This document shows positions 6,340-13,851 of a DNA stretch of 14,150 nucleotides, one piece after another. Source of the stretch: an uncultured Lachnospiraceae bacterium (lineage in GTDB: Bacteria > Bacillota > Clostridia > Lachnospirales > Lachnospiraceae); assembly GCA_910587105.1 (NCBI GenBank), contig CAJUMB010000075.1:1-14150 (forward strand), read 5' to 3'. Under the pieces are notes generated by a model. The model was given only the letters and a program-made list of their open reading frames with translations, ran no database searches and had not been told where the DNA came from. The position numbers and the translations under genes were made by a program. Numbering within the stretch: position 1 is the first letter of the stretch; each line of letters begins with the position of its first letter.

Positions 6340-7008
6340 ATGCAGAAAATATTAGTAGTAGAAGATGACAGAATACTAAGCCAGACCATATGCTGTGCAT
6401 TGAAAAAAGCTGAATATATCCCATACCCTGTACATTCCATAGAAGCGGCAAAGCTTTCCTATCTGCAGAACACTCCCCATCTCATACTCCTGGATGTAAA
6501 TCTCCCAGACGGAGAGGGATTTCTTTTCTGCCAATGGATCAAATCCCGGTCATCCGCTCCAGTACTGTTTTTGACTGCCAGGGATTTGGAGGAAGACGCC
6601 CTGACAGGATACGAGCTGGGCGCAGAGGACTACGTGACAAAACCCTTTTCCATAAAAATCCTGCTGAAAAAGATTGACGTAATATTAAAGCGAAATGAAC
6701 CGGACAGCGCCTCCTATTACAACGACGGATTTCTGATTGTAGACTTTGAAAAGGCGAAAACCACCGTATCCGGGAAAGAATGTGTACTGACCCCCACGGA
6801 ACTGCGTCTTTTAAAACAATTGACTGCCCATGGGGGCCAGCTGCTGACTTATGAGGTACTGCTGGAACGGCTTTGGGACCATAACGGACAATTTGTGGAC
6901 AAACACACCCTGGCTGTCAACGTGAACCGGCTTCGCAAAAAGATTGAAGACAAAGAACATAAATACATTTCAAATATATACGGGATGGGATATCAATGGC
7001 TTGGTTAA
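6340..7008 (+). CDS. OmpR/PhoB-family response regulator
   Basis: This 222-residue protein has a receiver domain (about 1-117) with the acidic pocket E8/D9, phospho-acceptor D52 in LILLDVNLPDGEG, T79 and K101 (VTKPF). A winged-helix DNA-binding domain (about 125-222) includes LTPTELRLLKQL, the recognition helix region DKHTLAVNVNRLRKKIE and the final YGMGYQW hairpin. GGAG precedes the ATG. Its last 13 nt overlap the histidine kinase gene, so they are a cognate pair. The arrangement with the ABC transporter downstream suggests it activates the transporter promoter, where a direct repeat lies at 7996-8030. Confidence 0.95.
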   Translation: MQKILVVEDDRILSQTICCALKKAEYIPYPVHSIEAAKLSYLQNTPHLILLDVNLPDGEGFLFCQWIKSRSSAPVLFLTARDLEEDALTGYELGAEDYVTKPFSIKILLKKIDVILKRNEPDSASYYNDGFLIVDFEKAKTTVSGKECVLTPTELRLLKQLTAHGGQLLTYEVLLERLWDHNGQFVDKHTLAVNVNRLRKKIEDKEHKYISNIYGMGYQWLG

Positions 7009-7991
7009 TCATATTGGCTGTATGCACCACCTTTTCCACAGCAGTTCTTGGCTGGAAGGTGCGGCGTATGAAAACAGATATCTATCAATTCGCAGACCGG
7101 CTGGAGACAGCCCTGGACCTTATTCTCTCCGGAAAAGAAGCATCGGATATCTGCGAGGACACCGACACGCTCTGGGGAAAAATCGGTGAAAAATTATGCA
7201 GAGCCAGCCATGTGTGGCAGAGGAAAGAACTGGAAAACCTCCATGAGAAACAGGAGCTGGAACAGCTGATATCCCACCTTTCCCACCAGACAAAAACCCC
7301 CATATCCAATCTGAAAATCTGTATAGAACTTCTCCGTGAACATCCTGTACTGAATAAATCAGAAGAATTTGTAACTATTTTACAGGCACAGTCTCCTGCC
7401 TATAACTGTGAAAGTACGAAACAGTTACGAGAATTTTTAGATATCATGGAAAGCCAGACCGAAAAGCTGGATTTTTTGATTCAGGGAATGATAAAAATGT
7501 CCAGACTGGAGACAGGTATGATCAAAATACAGGCCAGCCGGTTAAATCTTCAAACTACAATTGGGAGAGCCGTGTCAGAGATTGTCCCCAAGGCAGAGAA
7601 AAAGCAGATCCGGCTCTATGTAAACTGTAATCCAAACATCCAGGTGAGACACGACGGAAAATGGACAGAAGAAGCGATTTTCAATATTCTTGACAATGCG
7701 GTAAAATATACTGAGACCGGCGGCTCCATCCGGATTACCGTTACAAAGCAGGAGATTTTCACACAGATAGCTATCCGTGACACCGGAAAAGGAATCGCGC
7801 CTTTGCGCCACGCAGAAATATTTACTAGATTCTACCGGGAACCAGAAGTGCATGACCAGGAGGGTATCGGAATCGGACTGTATCTGGCAAGGGAAATCAT
7901 AGAACTCCAAAGTGGATACATCCAGGTGCGCTCAGAAGAAGGAAAAGGTGCCGAATTTCAAATCTGCCTTTTGAACAGTTACGAAAAATAA
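6996..7991 (+). CDS. Sensor histidine kinase, single N-terminal membrane segment, no extracellular sensor domain
   Basis: This 331-residue protein has a hydrophobic N-terminus (about residues 2-20), then a cytoplasmic linker (about 24-90). The phospho-acceptor helix SHLSHQTKTP follows (H97, P102), then the second dimerisation helix ending KLDFLIQGMIKMSRLETG. The catalytic domain has an N box (EEAIFNILDNAVKYT, N234), G1 (DTGKG, 262-266), F box (FTRFYRE) and G2 (GIGIGL, 290-295). With essentially no extracellular part it probably reads a membrane partner such as the neighbouring permease, as Bce-type kinases do. Between the two dimerisation helices it carries about 22 residues more than the related kinases I remember. 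Residues 123-132 (EEFVTILQAQ) resemble 145-154 (REFLDIMESQ). It overlaps the response regulator gene by 13 nt. Confidence 0.93.
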   Translation: MAWLIILAVCTTFSTAVLGWKVRRMKTDIYQFADRLETALDLILSGKEASDICEDTDTLWGKIGEKLCRASHVWQRKELENLHEKQELEQLISHLSHQTKTPISNLKICIELLREHPVLNKSEEFVTILQAQSPAYNCESTKQLREFLDIMESQTEKLDFLIQGMIKMSRLETGMIKIQASRLNLQTTIGRAVSEIVPKAEKKQIRLYVNCNPNIQVRHDGKWTEEAIFNILDNAVKYTETGGSIRITVTKQEIFTQIAIRDTGKGIAPLRHAEIFTRFYREPEVHDQEGIGIGLYLAREIIELQSGYIQVRSEEGKGAEFQICLLNSYEK

Positions 7992-7995
7992 CAAT

Positions 7996-8046
7996 TTTGT
8001 GATAATTCCAGATTGAGAACAGTTTGTGATTTTTGGGAGATATACT
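7996..8046 (+). promoter_or_regulatory. Candidate activator site and promoter of the ABC transporter genes
   Basis: The 87-bp gap between kinase and ATPase genes holds a direct repeat TTTGTGAT at 7996-8003 and 8023-8030 (27 bp start to start) and a good -10 box TATACT at 8041-8046. No -35 hexamer sits at the correct distance: TTGAGA (8013-8018) is 22 nt away. The downstream repeat covers the -35 position. This is the layout expected for a promoter that needs a response regulator. AAAGGAGG (8064-8071) follows, 7 nt before the ATG. Binding by the neighbouring regulator is inferred. Confidence 0.5.
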
Positions 8047-8078
8047 GATTTCAAACATCTCATAAAGGAGGCAGACAA

Positions 8079-8774
8079 ATGAACTCATGGATTGTCAAAA
8101 CGAAAGATTTAAAAAAATACTATCGACTGGGAGACCACACTGTAAAAGCGCTGGACGGTGTAGACTTTCTGGTGCGGGAACGGGAATTCGTATCTGTCAT
8201 CGGAACCTCCGGTTCTGGAAAATCCACACTTCTCCATATGCTGGGAGGACTGGACACCCCCACCAGCGGCGGGATTTTTATAGACGGAAAATCTCTGAAT
8301 CATATGGATAAAGAACAGCTGGCCATATTCCGTCGAAGAAAAGCAGGCTTTGTTTTCCAAAATTATAATCTGGTGCAGGACCTGAATGTATATGAAAATG
8401 CCGTGCTGCCTGTGGAACTGGACGGCCGCCAGGTGGACCGGGAATTTGCAGAGGAAATCCTGAGACTGTTGAAACTCCAGGACAAAAGAGACGCCCTGCC
8501 CAATACCCTGTCGGGAGGTCAGCAGCAAAGAGCCGCCATCGCCCGGGCAGTCATATCCAAACCAGCTATCCTTCTGGCCGACGAGCCCACAGGAAATCTG
8601 GACACCGCCTCCAGCCATGACGTAATCGGCCTGCTGAAACTGGTGGCAAAACAATTTCAGCAGACAATTATTTTAATTACCCACGACAATGACATTGCCC
8701 AGATGGCAGACCGGATTGTGCGGATTGAGGACGGAAGGATTGTAAAGGAAGGTGGTCTGAATGCTGAAAAATAA
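8079..8774 (+). CDS. ABC transporter ATP-binding protein (MacB/LolD/BceA type)
   Basis: This 231-residue nucleotide-binding domain is complete. It has Walker A GTSGSGKST (42-50), Q-loop FVFQNYNLV (Q94), signature LSGGQQQRAAIARA (144-157), Walker B ILLADEP (164-170, catalytic E169), D-loop GNLD and switch THD (H202). The Q-loop and the NYNLVQDLNVYENAVLP segment are typical of ATPases that partner FtsX-type permeases. It would power conformational work at the membrane rather than simple substrate flow. The start is fixed by AAAGGAGG 7 nt upstream. The last 14 nt overlap the permease gene, indicating translational coupling and a stoichiometric complex. Confidence 0.96.
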   Translation: MNSWIVKTKDLKKYYRLGDHTVKALDGVDFLVREREFVSVIGTSGSGKSTLLHMLGGLDTPTSGGIFIDGKSLNHMDKEQLAIFRRRKAGFVFQNYNLVQDLNVYENAVLPVELDGRQVDREFAEEILRLLKLQDKRDALPNTLSGGQQQRAAIARAVISKPAILLADEPTGNLDTASSHDVIGLLKLVAKQFQQTIILITHDNDIAQMADRIVRIEDGRIVKEGGLNAEK

Positions 8775-11262
8775 CAATGAGGCCGTGATCACCAAAATGG
8801 CAAAACATTCCCTGCGAAGCGGCAGGCGGAGGAACCTGACTATTTTACTGGCAGTTATATTCTCTGCCTTCTTACTTTTTACCATATTTACTGTGGGAAT
8901 TACTTATCTTGACATGCAGCGGGTACAGAACATCCGTATGCACGGGGCAGATTTTGACGCCTATCTATATGGCGTCACCAAAGAGCAGCAACAGGTGTGC
9001 CGGGAAGACCCGGACATTTTAAAGGCAGGGATTGAGGCAATCGCCGGATATGTGACAGAGACGGAGAAAGACAATACTCCCAACGCCACTCTGCTCTGGA
9101 TGGATGAAACCGGCTGGAATGACATGTGCGCCCCCGGCAGAGAATGGATGGAGGGAACCTACCCGCAAAAAGCAGATGAAGTCATGATAAAAAGAGAATC
9201 CCGGAGATCCTGCGGCCTGGAAGGACTGGAGACGGGAGATACTTTTACCATGACATACGCCACCCCAAAGGGAGAATTTACTGGAAAGTTTAAAATATCC
9301 GGCATGTGGGACGGATACGCAAATAACGATATTATCTATGTGTCAGAAGCATTTTATCAACAGTCCGGACAGCAGCTTTCCAGTACCGCCTCCGGCCGCT
9401 GTATGATTGACCTGAAGCCGAAATTCATGACACAGGCCAGACAGAACTCCCTCACAAAGAGCATGAATCTTGGAAAAAAGCAGAATCTGTTTTTCACCAC
9501 ACAATATCAGACTTCCTTCTATATCCTGGCAGGAATCCTGGGACTGACTGGAGTTATATGCCTGTGTGCGTATCTTCTGATTTACAATATCATGTATCTC
9601 TCCATCTCCGGAAATATCCGGTATTACGGACTGCTGCAGACCGTGGGAATGACGGGAAAACAGATTTACCGTCTGGTACAGCGGCAGATGGCTTTTCTGG
9701 CAGCGGCTGGCGTCTTTGCAGGACTTTTTCTGGGGATACTTGTATCTTTTTTCCTGATACCGGACATTGTAGAATCCCTGGGAATCCGTCTGGGAAAATC
9801 CGGCAGAGTCCTGATAAATTTCCACCCGGCAGTTCTCCTTTTGACCATTCTCCTCACCGGACTGACCGTTTTCCTGGCAGGGAGAAAACCTGCAAAAATA
9901 GCAGTCCTGGTATCGCCGGTGGAGGCATTGGGCTACCGCCCGTCCTCATCCGGAAAACAAAGCCGGAAAGGGAAAAAAGGAAACATCCTCTGGCGTCTGG
10001 CTACAGACCAGCTCCTACAGGATAAGAAAAAAACAGGAATCGTGATGATTTCCCTGGCGTCGGGTCTATCCCTGTTCCTCTGCCTGGTCACCATGCTGGA
10101 AAGCCAGGCTGCCAGAACCATTGTCTCCAATTACATGGATATGGACATGATAATCAAAAACGATACCCTGAAAAAAGAGGACAGCAAAGACTGGAAACAG
10201 CTTTTGGACCAATCCTTTCTTGCAGAAATCCAGAAAAAAGAATCCATAAAAGAAATTCACCCTTTGCTGTGTACAGAGATTATCGTCCCATGGGAACCTG
10301 ATTTCTCAGATATCTGGATGAGGGAATTTTATGATATGTGGATGGAGTCCCCCTATGAAAATGATAGAAAAGAATATCAGGAGCATCCTGAAAACTTCGG
10401 CTCATTCTTGGTGGGTATCGACAATACCGAATTTTCCTGCCTAAATTCCAGACTGGAAAATCCTGTGGATGAAAAGGCATTCCTCAGCGGAAAATCCTGC
10501 ATTCTGTTCCGAAACGACCTGGATTTTACCAGCGAAGACCTGCAGGGAAAAATGATTACCTGCGCCGCTTATGCAGATGCCTCCAACACGCGGACCTTTG
10601 AAATCGCAGGTTTAACCGATGAATCTTACTACACCGGAGCATTAATCGGATTTCCCCCCACAGTCATTGTCAGCCAACAGGCCGTAAATGAATTTACGGA
10701 AAATCCTCTGGTTTACAAGACCAGTATCCGCTATCAGAAAGAATACGACGAAGAAACAGAATCCAAGCTGACGGCAATGATCCAACAAAGTCAGTTTGCC
10801 GATGATTTTTCTTACGAATCTAAAATAAAAGACAAGAAATCCATAGAAAAAGCGCAGGGCCACATGATGGAGATCGGGCTTGGAATGGTTTTCCTCCTAG
10901 CTTTCATCGGAATACTGAATTATATAAATACCATGGTGGGCAATATACGGAGCAGGGAAGTGGAGATTTCTGTCATGGAAAGCATCGGAATGACTGGAAA
11001 ACAGGTGAAAAAAATGCTGATTATGGAAGGGCTGTTATTTGCAGGGGGCTCCCTGTTTATCACCTCAACTGCAGGACTGGCCGCCACATATTTTCTGTAT
11101 CAGTCCATGAACTACCGGGATATCCCCTTCCAGATTCCACTGCTGCCTGTGCTGGGGGTTTCGGCGGCGATTCTTCTAATCTGCAGTATAATACCGGTTA
11201 TTTCCTATGGGAAACTGGCGAAAAGAGGGTCTGTTGTGGAGAGAATCCGAGGATTTGAATAA
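8761..11262 (+). CDS. FtsX-like ABC transporter permease, 8 TM with two large extracellular domains
   Basis: This 833-residue protein has two FtsX/MacB-like halves. Membrane segments lie near residues 27-49, 253-275, 308-333, 352-374, 426-446, 703-726, 756-780 and 794-815. Large extracellular domains occupy about 50-250 and 450-700. Each half has the cytoplasmic coupling element: LQTVGMTGKQI (292-302) and MESIGMTGKQVKKML (739-753). It forms the membrane part of the transporter with the overlapping ATPase. Related modules with a dedicated two-component system resist or sense peptide antibiotics or envelope stress. With 8 rather than 10 segments it is not a classical BceB but closer to the double-FtsX (VexE/YtrF/SalY-like) class. 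The substrate is unknown. Confidence 0.92.
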   Translation: MLKNNNEAVITKMAKHSLRSGRRRNLTILLAVIFSAFLLFTIFTVGITYLDMQRVQNIRMHGADFDAYLYGVTKEQQQVCREDPDILKAGIEAIAGYVTETEKDNTPNATLLWMDETGWNDMCAPGREWMEGTYPQKADEVMIKRESRRSCGLEGLETGDTFTMTYATPKGEFTGKFKISGMWDGYANNDIIYVSEAFYQQSGQQLSSTASGRCMIDLKPKFMTQARQNSLTKSMNLGKKQNLFFTTQYQTSFYILAGILGLTGVICLCAYLLIYNIMYLSISGNIRYYGLLQTVGMTGKQIYRLVQRQMAFLAAAGVFAGLFLGILVSFFLIPDIVESLGIRLGKSGRVLINFHPAVLLLTILLTGLTVFLAGRKPAKIAVLVSPVEALGYRPSSSGKQSRKGKKGNILWRLATDQLLQDKKKTGIVMISLASGLSLFLCLVTMLESQAARTIVSNYMDMDMIIKNDTLKKEDSKDWKQLLDQSFLAEIQKKESIKEIHPLLCTEIIVPWEPDFSDIWMREFYDMWMESPYENDRKEYQEHPENFGSFLVGIDNTEFSCLNSRLENPVDEKAFLSGKSCILFRNDLDFTSEDLQGKMITCAAYADASNTRTFEIAGLTDESYYTGALIGFPPTVIVSQQAVNEFTENPLVYKTSIRYQKEYDEETESKLTAMIQQSQFADDFSYESKIKDKKSIEKAQGHMMEIGLGMVFLLAFIGILNYINTMVGNIRSREVEISVMESIGMTGKQVKKMLIMEGLLFAGGSLFITSTAGLAATYFLYQSMNYRDIPFQIPLLPVLGVSAAILLICSIIPVISYGKLAKRGSVVERIRGFE

Positions 11263-11361
11263 GGTACTATATACGACAGCCACAGAAATATTACAGTTTA
11301 TATATAATAATTAGTAATAAGGGCTGCGTCAACCGAATGAGGGACAAATATGCCAAAAAGC

Positions 11362-11404
11362 GGGGCGTGTAGATGGCAGGAATGAGTTTTAAGACATGCC
11401 CTAA
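11362..11404 (+). repeat. Dispersed hairpin repeat, copy 3 (43 nt)
   Basis: The unit begins GGGGCGTGTAGATGGCAGG and ends AAGACATGCCCTAA. GGGCGTGT (11363-11370) pairs with ACATGCCC (11394-11401) over 8 bp with one G-T wobble. It matches 32 of 43 positions of copy 1 without gaps. Where stem positions differ between copies, pairing is kept through G-C to G-T changes on the plus strand. This hints that the plus-strand single-stranded form (RNA or ssDNA) is the one selected. Confidence 0.8.
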
Positions 11405-11545
11405 TACTACAGCGAACATATTACATTGCACTTTGAACAAGCCGCTTTAGCATGAATTTTCAATAGAAAATAATCGAATTTTTACTATAATAAAAGCGGA
11501 TATTGCCCATTATAGATTGCTAAATTTGAATCGTTCGCTGTAGTA
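11405..11545. repeat. 141-bp segment bounded by perfect 13-bp inverted repeats (MITE-like)
   Basis: TACTACAGCGAAC (11405-11417) and GTTCGCTGTAGTA (11533-11545) are exact reverse complements. The interior is AT-rich with no reading frame of interest. The left end adjoins the hairpin repeat directly and the right end runs into the second repeat module. No clear target-site duplication flanks it. It could be a non-autonomous element or part of a larger composite repeat. Confidence 0.6.
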
Positions 11546-11570
11546 CTATCAGGGAAATAGACAGGCAAAA
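11543..11570 (-). repeat. Second repeat module, copy at the right-hand site
   Basis: The stretch starting GTACTATCAGGGAAATAG and ending ACAGGCAAAA is the reverse complement of the module at 2997-3025, with one gap and about four substitutions. Its first 3 nt overlap the right inverted end of the 141-bp segment, which suggests the segment and this module belong to one element. Confidence 0.65.
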
Positions 11571-11689
11571 CATAAGGTTATTCAGCATGGGTTATTCTGA
11601 TTTTTGAAGTTTTCTTCATATGGCAGTCATGCTCATATCTATGCCCTGTCATTCTGCATCTTCATATGTGTGCTGTCTTTCCATATAAT

Positions 11690-12028
11690 TCACCTCAAAT
11701 ACCTCTCCCTCAGCCGATGATGATACCCAATCATAAAAATAATCGGAACCACTACTCCACCACACATAGGAACGATACACCAGACTGTATCTCCAACAAC
11801 TGCCCCTGCTCCGTAAGAGAGAAGAATAATTCCTCCATAAACCACCCACATTGCTCCATGTTTTTTGTTCCACGCTTTCACATCGGTTAAATCCGCCTCA
11901 CTGGGAGGCTTCTCTCCAGAATAAAACCCGACTGGCTTTTTACTCGTCAGCTGTACCATACCAATGAAAAACATAACAGCCGCCGCACAAACATAAATAA
12001 TAAAAGAAATAAGAAATCCAGCCATCAT
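11690..12028 (-). CDS. Small membrane protein, 3 predicted TM segments, function unknown
   Basis: This 112-residue protein has hydrophobic segments near residues 3-24, 59-80 and 84-104. The loop between the first two contains the characteristic GFYSGEKPPSEADLTDVKAW and NKKHG. The tail HHRLRERYLR is basic and so probably cytoplasmic. I recognise the GEKPP...DVKAWNKKHG pattern from uncharacterised proteins of Clostridia and see a general resemblance to DUF3784/SdpI-like small membrane proteins, but I cannot assign a family. AAGGAAAGGG precedes the ATG at 12028; a second ATG follows at once. It lies 40 nt downstream of hydF on the same strand, separated by the half-copy repeat, and may be co-transcribed. 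Confidence 0.75.
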   Translation of the reverse strand: MMAGFLISFIIYVCAAAVMFFIGMVQLTSKKPVGFYSGEKPPSEADLTDVKAWNKKHGAMWVVYGGIILLSYGAGAVVGDTVWCIVPMCGGVVVPIIFMIGYHHRLRERYLR

Positions 12029-12047
12029 AATCCCTTTCCTTTCTCAA

Positions 12048-12072
12048 GAATGAATTTTCAAACACGCTCTAA
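12048..12072 (+). repeat. Half copy of the hairpin repeat overlapping the hydF stop codon
   Basis: These 25 nt are identical to 2946-2970, the 3' half of copy 1. The 5' half of the unit is absent. Reading hydF on the minus strand, the repeat starts TTAGAGCGTGTTTG, and its TAG is the stop codon of hydF (12069-12071). The repeat thus defines the end of the gene and occupies most of the 40-nt gap before the next start. Confidence 0.85.
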
Positions 12073-13271
12073 TCCAGCAGTTTCCCAATCTCCGGAAACG
12101 GCTCCAAACTCCGCTTCAGTATTCCCCGCAGATATGCCACCAATATCCCATAATTGGTAATAGAGATTCCCTGGTCTACCGCACACTGCACCCGATACTT
12201 CATCTCACGGGCATTTAACATACACCCTCCACAGTGGACAATCATCCGGTAAGGAGACAAATCATCAGGAAATTCCGTCCCTGCCGTAAAATCAAAAGAA
12301 AGCTCACATCCCGTATATTCCCGTATCCATCTGGGAATTTTCACAGTTCCGATATCATCACATTGGCGGTGATGGGTACATCCTTCCCCAATCAGAACTT
12401 TATCGCCGTCTCTGAGAGAATCCAGAGCCGTCACACCCCGCACCGCCTCTGCCAGATCACCTTTATACCTGGCAAACAAAATGGAGAAGGAAGTCAACAT
12501 AATCTCTTTGGGCGTATCCGCGTCCACCTTGTCAAACACCTGACTGTCGGTAATCACCAGACGGGGCGGCTGTCCCAGTTTCTCCAGTGCCTCTTTCAAA
12601 CCATTTTCCTTTACCACAATCGCAGAGCCGTCTCCGTCCAGAATATCCCGGATGGTCTGCTGCTGGGGAAGAATCAGTCTGCCTTTAGGGGCCGCTTTAT
12701 CAATGGGAACCACCAGAACCAGGAAATCCCCCGGCTTCATCAGATCTCTCACAATATATTTATCCGGTTCCTCCTGCTTTCCCAGCCGGGCAATCTTCTC
12801 TTTCAGCTCCCAGATATTCGTTTCCTGTTCAGCGCTGACCCAGATCTCATCTTCTTTGCAGGCAGGCTCCTGTTCCATCAAATCCAGCTTATTGTACACC
12901 ACCATATAAGGAATGGATTTATCCCGGAAACGCTGAATCAGCATCTCATCCTCCGGCTGCCTGCCAACAGTGCCGTCTACCACCAGCAGAGCCACATCCG
13001 TCTTGTTCAGCACCTGATAGCTTTTCTTCACCCTGAGCTTCCCCAATTCTCCCTCGTCATCAATCCCCGGCGTGTCAATCACCATCACCGGGCCCAGGGG
13101 CAGAAGCTCCATTGTCTTATAGACCGGGTCTGTAGTAGTTCCCTTCACCTGAGACACAATGGCCAGATTCTGGCCTGTCACTGCATTAATCACGCTGGAT
13201 TTCCCTGCATTTCGTTTTCCAAAAAAACTGATATGTACCCGCTCCGAAGCAGGTGTCTGATTCATTCCCAT
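12069..13271 (-). CDS. hydF: [FeFe]-hydrogenase H-cluster maturation GTPase HydF
   Basis: From the ATG at 13271 the protein has 400 residues, normal for HydF. An upstream extension to 13409 would overlap the neighbouring gene and lacks homology; AAAGGA about 7 nt before 13271 supports the shorter start. The N-terminal G domain has the P-loop GKRNAGKS (18-25), DTPG (66-69) and NKLD (127-130). A dimerisation region follows. The C-terminal cluster domain has the diagnostic C298-x-H300, 45 residues, then H346-C347-G-G-C350, which binds the [4Fe-4S] cluster. HydF is the scaffold on which HydE and HydG assemble the 2Fe subcluster before transfer to the hydrogenase. HydE, HydG and the hydrogenase are not in the window. 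The stop codon is supplied by a repeat sequence. Confidence 0.97.
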   Translation of the reverse strand: MGMNQTPASERVHISFFGKRNAGKSSVINAVTGQNLAIVSQVKGTTTDPVYKTMELLPLGPVMVIDTPGIDDEGELGKLRVKKSYQVLNKTDVALLVVDGTVGRQPEDEMLIQRFRDKSIPYMVVYNKLDLMEQEPACKEDEIWVSAEQETNIWELKEKIARLGKQEEPDKYIVRDLMKPGDFLVLVVPIDKAAPKGRLILPQQQTIRDILDGDGSAIVVKENGLKEALEKLGQPPRLVITDSQVFDKVDADTPKEIMLTSFSILFARYKGDLAEAVRGVTALDSLRDGDKVLIGEGCTHHRQCDDIGTVKIPRWIREYTGCELSFDFTAGTEFPDDLSPYRMIVHCGGCMLNAREMKYRVQCAVDQGISITNYGILVAYLRGILKRSLEPFPEIGKLLD

Positions 13272-13332
13272 AAGCCGTTCCTTTCTTGTGAACCGTATGA
13301 AAAAATGACATAGGTTATTTACGCACAGTTCC

Positions 13333-13851
13333 TTATCTGCGCACAGTGATCTGACAGACCTCCATGGCTTCCAACGCCCTCTCGTGGCTTTCAGGAGCCA
13401 CCCCTGCACAGCATGTGCTGTCCACTATAATCTCCACTTCCGGCAAAAATGCTTTCAACAGCATAGCATTGGAAATCACGCAGATATCGGTGCACAGCCC
13501 TGCCAGTTCAATAGAAGTAATCCGATCCTCCCGATTCCACTGTACCATCTTCTGCCCCAGGTCCACACTGGCAAAAGTTACCTTATCCACAGGCGCATCC
13601 TCACAAAACGGTTTCAGCTGGTCATGGATTTCCCATCCCCGGCTTTGGCGGATACAATGCTCCACCGGAAGCCTGCGTCCCTCCTGCGTCTGAAGATAAT
13701 CTTTCTCGTGGGTATCCCGGGTAAATACAACCTTTCCCTCAAACCCACGGACCTTTTCCACCACCCGGGGAAGGACAGCCTGCGCCTCCTTTGTCCCCAG
13801 AGCGCCATCGATAAAATCATTCTGCATATCCACTACTACTAAAACTTTCAT
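13333..13851 (-). CDS. Cysteine hydrolase, nicotinamidase/isochorismatase family
   Basis: From ATG 13851 the protein has 172 residues and begins MKVLVVVDMQNDF, the family's N-terminal strand with catalytic D8. K90 (VDKVTFAS) and C124 (LAGLCTDICV) complete the Asp-Lys-Cys triad. D46, H48 and H65 (FTRDTHEKDYL, LPVEHC) fit the nicotinamidase metal site, so hydrolysis of nicotinamide to nicotinate is the best guess; other amides are possible. A frame extending to 13893 has only weak initiation signals, while AGGAG lies about 11 nt before 13851. It is 61 nt upstream of hydF on the same strand, so the two are probably co-transcribed. CGCACAG is repeated at 13322 and 13340 in that gap. A link to NAD salvage feeding redox metabolism is speculative. 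Confidence 0.9.
   Translation of the reverse strand: MKVLVVVDMQNDFIDGALGTKEAQAVLPRVVEKVRGFEGKVVFTRDTHEKDYLQTQEGRRLPVEHCIRQSRGWEIHDQLKPFCEDAPVDKVTFASVDLGQKMVQWNREDRITSIELAGLCTDICVISNAMLLKAFLPEVEIIVDSTCCAGVAPESHERALEAMEVCQITVRR

Larger units (their letters stand above)
11263..11689. other. Intergenic region between the permease and the convergent small membrane protein gene
   Basis: No gene is supported here. The region holds the hairpin repeat (11362-11404), a 141-bp segment with inverted ends (11405-11545) and the second repeat module (11543-11570). TGCCA (11351-11355) could also pair with TGGCA (11374-11378), an alternative to the main hairpin. I see no clear intrinsic terminator directly after the permease stop, and nothing recognisable in 11571-11689. 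Confidence 0.5.

Noticed and set aside
8109..8654. 181-residue frame opposite the ABC ATPase gene
   Set aside because: It is antisense to a fully conserved ATPase and shows no domain or ribosome binding site.
12234..13313. Long 359-residue open frame on the plus strand opposite hydF
   Set aside because: It is the antisense shadow of hydF, with biased composition and no recognisable domain.
13272..13409. HydF extension of 46 residues
   Set aside because: It overlaps the neighbouring hydrolase gene, and the homologous start with a ribosome binding site is at 13271.
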